Shown here: piece after piece, positions 5,241 to 9,699 of the stretch
Position numbering within the stretch: the stretch's first letter is position 1
How the letters are laid out: each line of letters opens with the position of its first letter
NCBI GenBank assembly: GCA_900546685.1
Contig: UREB01000053.1
Coordinates: forward strand, 1-9,699
Length of the DNA: 9,699 nucleotides
Origin: an uncultured Eubacteriales bacterium
Lineage (GTDB): Bacteria > Bacillota > Clostridia > Christensenellales > QAND01
Direction of reading: 5' to 3'
The notes under the pieces: model-generated
Databases searched by the model: none
Told to the model about the DNA's origin: nothing
The model's input: the letters and a program-made list of their open reading frames with translations, nothing else
Translations under genes and position numbers: made by a program

Positions 5241-6713
5241 TTATTTATGTACAAACTGCAGCGCATCTTCCAGCGGCACAGTATGCCTCAGCTTTTGATA
5301 AATATTTCTTTGCACACTCTCTTTGGGCGCCTTTTGCGCATCCATCCATGCCTGTATTGCCTGTAAACAGCTTTCCTTGGCCCGCGGGCCGTTTTCCGTG
5401 CAATGATGAAACGAGATTTGCGGCAGGGTAAAAACGATTCGCTGCTCCTGGATCTCATAATACACCGTCAGCTTCTCCTTGCGGTATTGCGCCAACTTCC
5501 CCGCAAGATTTACTGCGCCCACCGTTTCCAGCTGTTCCACATGCCCACAGGAAATGCACAGAAAAATCCTCTCATTCATCCGATTCCCCTGGCTTACCGT
5601 ACCGCATTCTGGGCAGCGGCTAAACAAACCCCTGGCACTGACAAGCACAGCGGGCGGCATACCGCAAAGCTCTGTACGGTATCGCAGCCTTCCCGCCAAA
5701 CGATTGTAGCTTCTTACCGTCATCTGCGGCGCTGTGAACATATCCAGGCTGTCGTTTCTTGTTACCAGGTTTGCCAGCACGATACGGGCTTTATGCTCTT
5801 TTGCCAAGGCCAATACCTGCTCTGATAACCGGCGCTCTCTATGCTCTCCCGGTTCCTCTTGCAAATAGCCAGTACGCAACACAGCCCCTTGTTCACTGCA
5901 AAGTGCATAGCAGATCGTATGCTCTATGCCTCTGGAAACCCCCAGTGTCGTCCTAACGGATTGTGCCTGCCTCGGCGCAATCCACAGCCTTACATGTAAG
6001 TAATATTTGCCATCGCGCTGCACCAACTCTGCACTTTTGGCAGAAGCCGTTCCATTTTGCAGCCACAGCAGATGCTGTTTTTGCCAACCGCCTATCTCCA
6101 GCGGATACAGCTGATAGCAGTAAGGACGCCTACTCTGTTTTAAGATTTTATCGCTGGTAAGGTAGCGCAGCTTCCCTTGGCGCCGCGGCGGTGTTTGCCT
6201 AGCCTGCTCGGCATTGAAAAGATAGAGTTTTGCGTAGTATCTATCCTGTATTTCATCGTACAGCAATGCATAATTTCTTGTTTCGCTATACCGGCAAAAT
6301 AACAGCGGCCTTTGCCTATGATAGCGTTCCAACCAATAATCCAAAGTACGAGGGGCAATTGGCTCTTTCCGCATCAAAAGCTGCGTTAAGTCCTCGTCAT
6401 TGCTTTGCAGCATCGGGTACCGTTTTCCGCTTCCCTTTTGCTTTTGCACGGTATAAAGATAGAGCGTCTTTGCCACATCACGCTTTAACGCATCCTTAAA
6501 CGGCTGTACGCCCAGCTGATCTACCTGCGGCATATATAGGTTGATCTGCCTGGCAATCTCTGCTTTGCTGCATATATGCCCCTCAATTTTGGGTCGCACG
6601 CATCTGAGCAGGCGCTCAAACGCAGAAGCATATCGATCCATTGCATCTTCCAGCTGCCGCTTTTTATGCTCTGTCGGAGACAGCAGCTTAAGCGATACAG
6701 TACAATATGGCAT
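5241..6713 (-). CDS. TnpB-like RuvC/zinc-ribbon protein with altered catalytic residues (probable exapted, nuclease-dead TnpB)
   Basis: This 490-residue protein matches the TnpB (IS200/IS605 OrfB) plan. It has an N-terminal strand and helix 'CTVSLKLLSPTEHKKRQL..A.DRYASAF' (4-32), a long helical/basic part, DGKYYLHVRLWIAP (234-247), and then the RuvC core split by a four-Cys zinc ribbon (CPEC at 367-370, CISC at 386-389). In TnpB the three RuvC motifs are GIDLG, IVxEDL and DxNAAxNI. Here they read GVSRG (258-262, Asp to Ser260), IVLANL (311-316, Glu to Ala314) and ETVGAVNL (396-403, Asp to Glu396). So no usual catalytic acid is left at sites I and II and only a Glu at III. About 80 residues beyond the core (410-490) exceed the normal TnpB end. 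The frame is intact. The ATG at 6713 follows GGGGG (6726-6722) by 8 nt and the spoIIE-like stop by 19 bp. There is no TnpA and there are no transposon ends. An RNA-guided DNA-binding role is inference. Confidence 0.85.
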   Translation of the reverse strand: MPYCTVSLKLLSPTEHKKRQLEDAMDRYASAFERLLRCVRPKIEGHICSKAEIARQINLYMPQVDQLGVQPFKDALKRDVAKTLYLYTVQKQKGSGKRYPMLQSNDEDLTQLLMRKEPIAPRTLDYWLERYHRQRPLLFCRYSETRNYALLYDEIQDRYYAKLYLFNAEQARQTPPRRQGKLRYLTSDKILKQSRRPYCYQLYPLEIGGWQKQHLLWLQNGTASAKSAELVQRDGKYYLHVRLWIAPRQAQSVRTTLGVSRGIEHTICYALCSEQGAVLRTGYLQEEPGEHRERRLSEQVLALAKEHKARIVLANLVTRNDSLDMFTAPQMTVRSYNRLAGRLRYRTELCGMPPAVLVSARGLFSRCPECGTVSQGNRMNERIFLCISCGHVEQLETVGAVNLAGKLAQYRKEKLTVYYEIQEQRIVFTLPQISFHHCTENGPRAKESCLQAIQAWMDAQKAPKESVQRNIYQKLRHTVPLEDALQFVHK

Positions 6714-6732
6714 AGCGCTGTCCCCCTTTCTA

Positions 6733-7902
6733 TCAAAAAAACGCCAGCGTAACCTGCTTATCCAAATCTCGCAGGCATTGGGCAATATCGTGAACCAGCC
6801 GCAACTTCATTGTAAGATCCAACGGCATGTCCGGGTCATCATACGCAGGATTCAGCGCACGGCCCACCAAAAATTTTACGCTTGTGCTCTTTTGCACCAG
6901 CAGCTGTGCCAAAAGATAGGCGCCATCCCGCCCCTGCTGCAAAACGCGGTCGCGCCCGGTATCGCCGGCAGCATAGGCCCGCATTAGCTCCAGCGCACGG
7001 CCCATGGTCACAACGCCTTCCGTCACGAGATCTACGCCTTCTATCTTTGCCACCGGAGGGATCTCTGGCGTAATATAGTCCAGCTGCGTAGTTAGTGCAC
7101 GGCCGCTGACCTTGGAGACGATCTTACTGGTCGTACCGCCGCACACGACTTTGTTTCCCTCAAAGGATAACAGCGTATCCACCAAAAAGCGATCCTGCTC
7201 CCTGTTTTGCGGCGGCCCAACCATCACGCAGGTCTGGCTGGGAATTCTGGCCCTGCAAACGCAAACGCTGGTGTCGTCCCGAATCGTTTGGTTATACAGG
7301 CTTTTGCAGGCCTGCAAAAGTAGATTCTGCAAGGTACGCGGACTCTTATCACGCAAAACTGCATTTTCCATATAGGTTGCCACATTTTCCCAGCGCCAAC
7401 CAAGGTCCAAATACGAACCCAGCCCCGCATGCGTCACGCCGTCGCTCATCAAAACGAATACGTCTTCCGGGCAGATGGAAAACCGCGCTTGGCGAACGCA
7501 TTTACCCGCTACATCACGCTCTTCATAAGGAATCTCCACTCGCTTTCCAGCGCGCAAAAGCAGCATCGGCGGATTATCATACTCCACCAGATAGGCCTGC
7601 CCCGTGATCCCCAGCTCTAAAAAGGTAAAGGTAGAGTATGCCAGGTGCCGTTCGCTGCATACAGGCAGCGTAGAGGCAATGGTTTCCAGCACATCCTCCA
7701 GTTCTGCCCCTTGCGTTAGCATGGTGGCCACGATCTTACTTGTTAAAGACGCTAAAATATTGGCCTTTACACCGCTGCCCAGCCCATCTGCAAGCACAAG
7801 ATAGGTCTTATCCTCGCGTTTTACGATTTCAACCTTATCGCCGCACAGCTCTTCGCCCTGCTTATGCAAATGGCCCGTACTGGTTTCAAAATACAGCTTC
7901 AT
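6733..7902 (-). CDS. SpoIIE/PP2C-family serine phosphatase with extra C-terminal domain
   Basis: This 389-residue cytoplasmic protein has an N-terminal SpoIIE-type PP2C phosphatase (about 1-218) and an extra domain (about 222-389). The expected manganese-binding acids are present: GD (D22), ADGLGSG (D39), MSDGVTHAG (D154) and RDDTSV (D209/D210). Enzymes of this type dephosphorylate small STAS anti-anti-sigma proteins or similar Ser/Thr-phosphorylated partners, so this one probably passes on a signal. The C-terminal domain contains CGGTTSKIVSK (254-264) and EGVDLVTEGVVTMGRAL (288-304), a Gly-rich pattern I know only from SpoIIE proteins placed beside hydrogenase-like genes; its function is not known to me. 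The ATG overlaps the stop of the upstream HydS-like gene (ATGA, 7902-7899), with GGGAG 8 nt before it. This indicates translational coupling and a joint function. No substrate protein is encoded in the window. Confidence 0.92.
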   Translation of the reverse strand: MKLYFETSTGHLHKQGEELCGDKVEIVKREDKTYLVLADGLGSGVKANILASLTSKIVATMLTQGAELEDVLETIASTLPVCSERHLAYSTFTFLELGITGQAYLVEYDNPPMLLLRAGKRVEIPYEERDVAGKCVRQARFSICPEDVFVLMSDGVTHAGLGSYLDLGWRWENVATYMENAVLRDKSPRTLQNLLLQACKSLYNQTIRDDTSVCVCRARIPSQTCVMVGPPQNREQDRFLVDTLLSFEGNKVVCGGTTSKIVSKVSGRALTTQLDYITPEIPPVAKIEGVDLVTEGVVTMGRALELMRAYAAGDTGRDRVLQQGRDGAYLLAQLLVQKSTSVKFLVGRALNPAYDDPDMPLDLTMKLRLVHDIAQCLRDLDKQVTLAFF

Positions 7903-9596
7903 TGCCTGGGCTCCCGCAGAATAGACTGCTTTAGCTTTGTAAGCGCCATTTTGGTTTCTCCCGTTGTCTCTCCCAAAAGGCTGGCGATTTCCTGCGCTAC
8001 ACGCATTTGCTTTTCAATTACGCGCTGCGCCGTTTCCACAGTTTCTCCTCGCAGCAGTTCCAGTTCATGCCGTTTTCGTTCTTCTTCTGTAATATCCTTT
8101 AACAGCAGCAAGCAATCTCCATTTGGCAACGGCACTACGCTCTGCTCTACGATATGCTTTTGGTCTTCCGTCGCGGTGGTTTGTTCCAACAACGGGCGGC
8201 CGCTTTGCTGTACCTGTTTATATGGCACCTCATTCAAAAGCGATTCGATGTGTGCCCCTTTCAGCTCATCTGCCATATCCAAAAACAATGCTTTCGCCGC
8301 CGCATTGGCTTCCAAAATACATCCCTTATCATTGAGAAGTACAATGCCGTTCGGCGTATGCTCCAGGATCAAATTGGACATGGATTCCGCCTTTTCTCGC
8401 ATGTATGGCAAGCACATAAATAGATCTGCTTTGCCCTGGAAAACAGCGATCGCCTTTTCCCGACAGGTCGAATAGCCGCAGGTGCCGCAATTCAGGCAGT
8501 CCTGTTCCTTACGTTTCCCCAACTTTTCCAAAATCAGCTGAATCTGGGCTTCGGTGGGCTGTTTTCGTTTGATCGGCTTTGCGTGATATTCTGCCAAAGC
8601 GTCCACTTTGGCATTTTCTGTCAAAGGAGCGGGCCCTTCCATTCTTTTGCGCGCACGCTCTACCACCTCTTCACGGGCCAACACCAGCGGCAAACCCAAC
8701 CCTTCCATCCCGGGCCCGCCCAAACAGGACCCGGTACAAGCGGACATCTCGATAAAATAGCCTTTCATACGATGTGTGCGCATGGCCTCCAACGTCTGCA
8801 TACAGCGATCCAGGCCATCAACAGACAAGCATCGGTACCTTTTTCTGGCACGCACATCCAACGTGCTTACAATTCCGCCCGGCACCGGGTACAGTCTGCT
8901 TTTTGTCTGCTGTATTTCCGCCGCTTTTTCGTCGCTTTCCAAAAGCTCTATCCCGGCCTCTTTCATCCATTGTTGAAGCTCTGCCAAGGTTAAAACGGCA
9001 AACAGATCTCCCCGTTTGCCCGTTTCCAGCTTCTTTGCAAAGCAGGGGCCGATAAACACCACCTTAGCCCTGTTTCCATATATGGCATGGATCATTCTGG
9101 CATGTACTGTAGAAGGGGAAGCCACAGGCGCCAAATACTGTGTCAATTCCGGATAATGCTTTTCTACCAATGCAATGATGGAGGGGCAGCAAGTGGATAG
9201 GATATTCTCCATTTTACCTTCCTGCATCAGCTGCTCATACTGCCGGCTGACCTCTGTGGCCCCGATGGCCGTTTCCTCTACCTGGGCAAATCCCAATCGT
9301 TTTAATGCGTTTGAAAGTACAGCAAAGCTGACCCCCTGAAATGCAGCAGCATAAGAGGGTGCCAGCGATGCAATTAGCTTTTGATGATTTTGAACAGCGG
9401 TCTGTACCGTTTCCAGATCGCTCTTTATTTGTTTTGCATTTTGCGGGCATACCATCGTGCATCTGCCGCACAAAATACATTCATTATCGATGACCCTTGC
9501 TTGTTCGTTTTGAAATGAAATGGCCTTCACGGCGCAATACCGGATACATTTATAGCAGTTTTTGCAATTTGCAGGCTGAAACTCAATGAATCCCAT
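7899..9596 (-). CDS. HydS-like sensory [FeFe]-hydrogenase-related protein with PAS domain
   Basis: This 565-residue protein is a predicted redox or H2 sensor, not an energy-yielding hydrogenase. Two [4Fe-4S] ferredoxin motifs come first (Cys 11, 14, 17, 21 and Cys 40, 43, 46, 50). A hydrogenase large-subunit C-terminal domain (about 75-310) keeps the H-cluster cysteines in STCCPSI (C136, C137), GPCFAK (C185) and EMSACTGSC (C287, C291). A four-Cys Fe-S domain (C367, C370, C373, C378 in CLNCGTCGYSTC), a PAS domain (about 404-505) and a short coiled coil (about 505-545) follow. The order matches the HydS/group C type. There is no kinase or phosphatase domain. The output is probably the SpoIIE-type phosphatase whose start overlaps this stop. 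The catalytic-type motifs are slightly changed (Trp of TSCCPxW is Ile; Met of MPCxxK is Gly). The ATG at 9596 follows GGGGAGG (9610-9604) at 7 nt and the preceding gene by 18 bp. Confidence 0.92.
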   Translation of the reverse strand: MGFIEFQPANCKNCYKCIRYCAVKAISFQNEQARVIDNECILCGRCTMVCPQNAKQIKSDLETVQTAVQNHQKLIASLAPSYAAAFQGVSFAVLSNALKRLGFAQVEETAIGATEVSRQYEQLMQEGKMENILSTCCPSIIALVEKHYPELTQYLAPVASPSTVHARMIHAIYGNRAKVVFIGPCFAKKLETGKRGDLFAVLTLAELQQWMKEAGIELLESDEKAAEIQQTKSRLYPVPGGIVSTLDVRARKRYRCLSVDGLDRCMQTLEAMRTHRMKGYFIEMSACTGSCLGGPGMEGLGLPLVLAREEVVERARKRMEGPAPLTENAKVDALAEYHAKPIKRKQPTEAQIQLILEKLGKRKEQDCLNCGTCGYSTCREKAIAVFQGKADLFMCLPYMREKAESMSNLILEHTPNGIVLLNDKGCILEANAAAKALFLDMADELKGAHIESLLNEVPYKQVQQSGRPLLEQTTATEDQKHIVEQSVVPLPNGDCLLLLKDITEEERKRHELELLRGETVETAQRVIEKQMRVAQEIASLLGETTGETKMALTKLKQSILREPRQ

Positions 9597-9614
9597 CTAT
9601 GCGCCTCCCCTCTC

Positions 9615-9699
9615 TCATTTGGTTAAAGGCAATACCTTCCCCTTCATCAAGCTTGGGACGTCCTCAGGCACCACATGCGTCAACTTTTCTTCGCCGATT
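9615..9699 (-). CDS. C-terminal 27 residues of the preceding operon gene (partial)
   Basis: On the minus strand an open frame enters at the right edge and ends in TGA (9617-9615). Its product ends IGEEKLTHVVPEDVPSLM, then KGKVLPLTK. The stop lies 18 bp before the HydS-like start, with that gene's ribosome binding site in between, so this is the preceding gene of the same operon. The 'V-x-PEDVP' ending resembles the C-terminus of NuoE-like or thioredoxin-fold [2Fe-2S] ferredoxins, which often accompany HydS genes, but 27 residues are too few for a firm call. Confidence 0.6.
   Translation of the reverse strand, partial: IGEEKLTHVVPEDVPSLMKGKVLPLTK

Noticed and set aside
5046..5244. Cys-rich open frame on the minus strand after the TnpB-like gene (contains RTCFLHNGHLPCAGHFCRAD)
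   Set aside because: It has no ATG, GTG or TTG start and no ribosome binding site, crosses a strong terminator and the next promoter, and would need a frameshift at a site without a good slippery sequence. The Cys pattern follows from the GC-rich repeat.
5014..5298. Plus-strand frame of 94 codons with a CTAEMP/CTGEMP repeat
   Set aside because: It begins inside the DUF6506-like gene's coding end, runs antisense through a promoter, a terminator and the 3' end of the TnpB-like gene, and has no good ribosome binding site. The peptide repeat is the 18-bp DNA repeat read in frame.
5139..6713. Intact IS200/IS605 insertion sequence
   Set aside because: There is no TnpA (Y1 transposase), no sign of terminal hairpin ends on both sides, and the gene is fused into an operon with a 19-bp gap; base use does not visibly differ from the neighbours.
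6713..6785. Longer start of the TnpB-like protein at 6785
   Set aside because: It would overlap the SpoIIE-type gene by 53 bp, has no ribosome binding site, and the family-like N-terminus begins at 6713, which has a strong ribosome binding site.
7864..8475. 203-codon plus-strand frame antisense to the HydS-like gene
   Set aside because: It is Ser/Cys-rich low-complexity product of the complementary strand of a well-supported gene, without a ribosome binding site.

Overview
The window looks like the chromosome of an anaerobic member of the Bacillota (Clostridia). The signs are roughly balanced base composition, AGGAGG-type ribosome binding sites, sigma-A-like TATAAT boxes, strong U-tract terminators, a B. 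subtilis-like cysteine desulfurase/ThiI pair, and a sensory [FeFe]-hydrogenase-like protein next to a SpoIIE-type phosphatase. No rRNA, tRNA, CRISPR array, phage gene or intact insertion sequence is visible. The species cannot be determined from this sequence.

Left part (1-1944, minus strand): a two-gene sulfur-transfer operon. A group I cysteine desulfurase is followed after 1 bp by thiI, which runs off the left edge. The pair should supply sulfur for 4-thiouridine in tRNA and possibly for thiamine thiazole. A divergent promoter region separates it from a plus-strand gene (2021-3667). That gene encodes a one-pass membrane protein with a cytoplasmic N-terminal zinc ribbon, a charged linker and a large outer part ending in an OB-fold-like segment.

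Middle (3677-5138): a patatin-like phospholipase (3802-4683) has its own promoter, whose spacer is filled by an 11-bp dyad. It ends at a bidirectional terminator shared with a small convergent DUF6506-like gene (4728-5039).

Right part (5106-9699, minus strand): a tight operon in the order unknown gene (only its C-terminus is present), HydS-like iron-sulfur/PAS protein, SpoIIE-family phosphatase, TnpB-like protein. It ends with a structured 3' leader-like segment and a strong terminator. The first three look like a redox or H2 sensory output module. The fourth gene is the most unusual item. It has the TnpB/Cas12f-like fold signature (RuvC-like core plus four-Cys zinc ribbon), but the residues at all three RuvC catalytic positions are changed (Asp to Ser, Glu to Ala, Asp to Glu). 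It also has a C-terminal extension of about 80 residues, no transposon ends in view, and a place in a cellular operon. This is what would be expected of an exapted, nuclease-dead TnpB (a TldR-like RNA-guided DNA-binding protein). About 100 nt of repeat-containing, hairpin-rich sequence lies directly 3' of it, where omega/guide RNAs of TnpB proteins are encoded. The guide RNA role and any link to hydrogenase regulation are inference.
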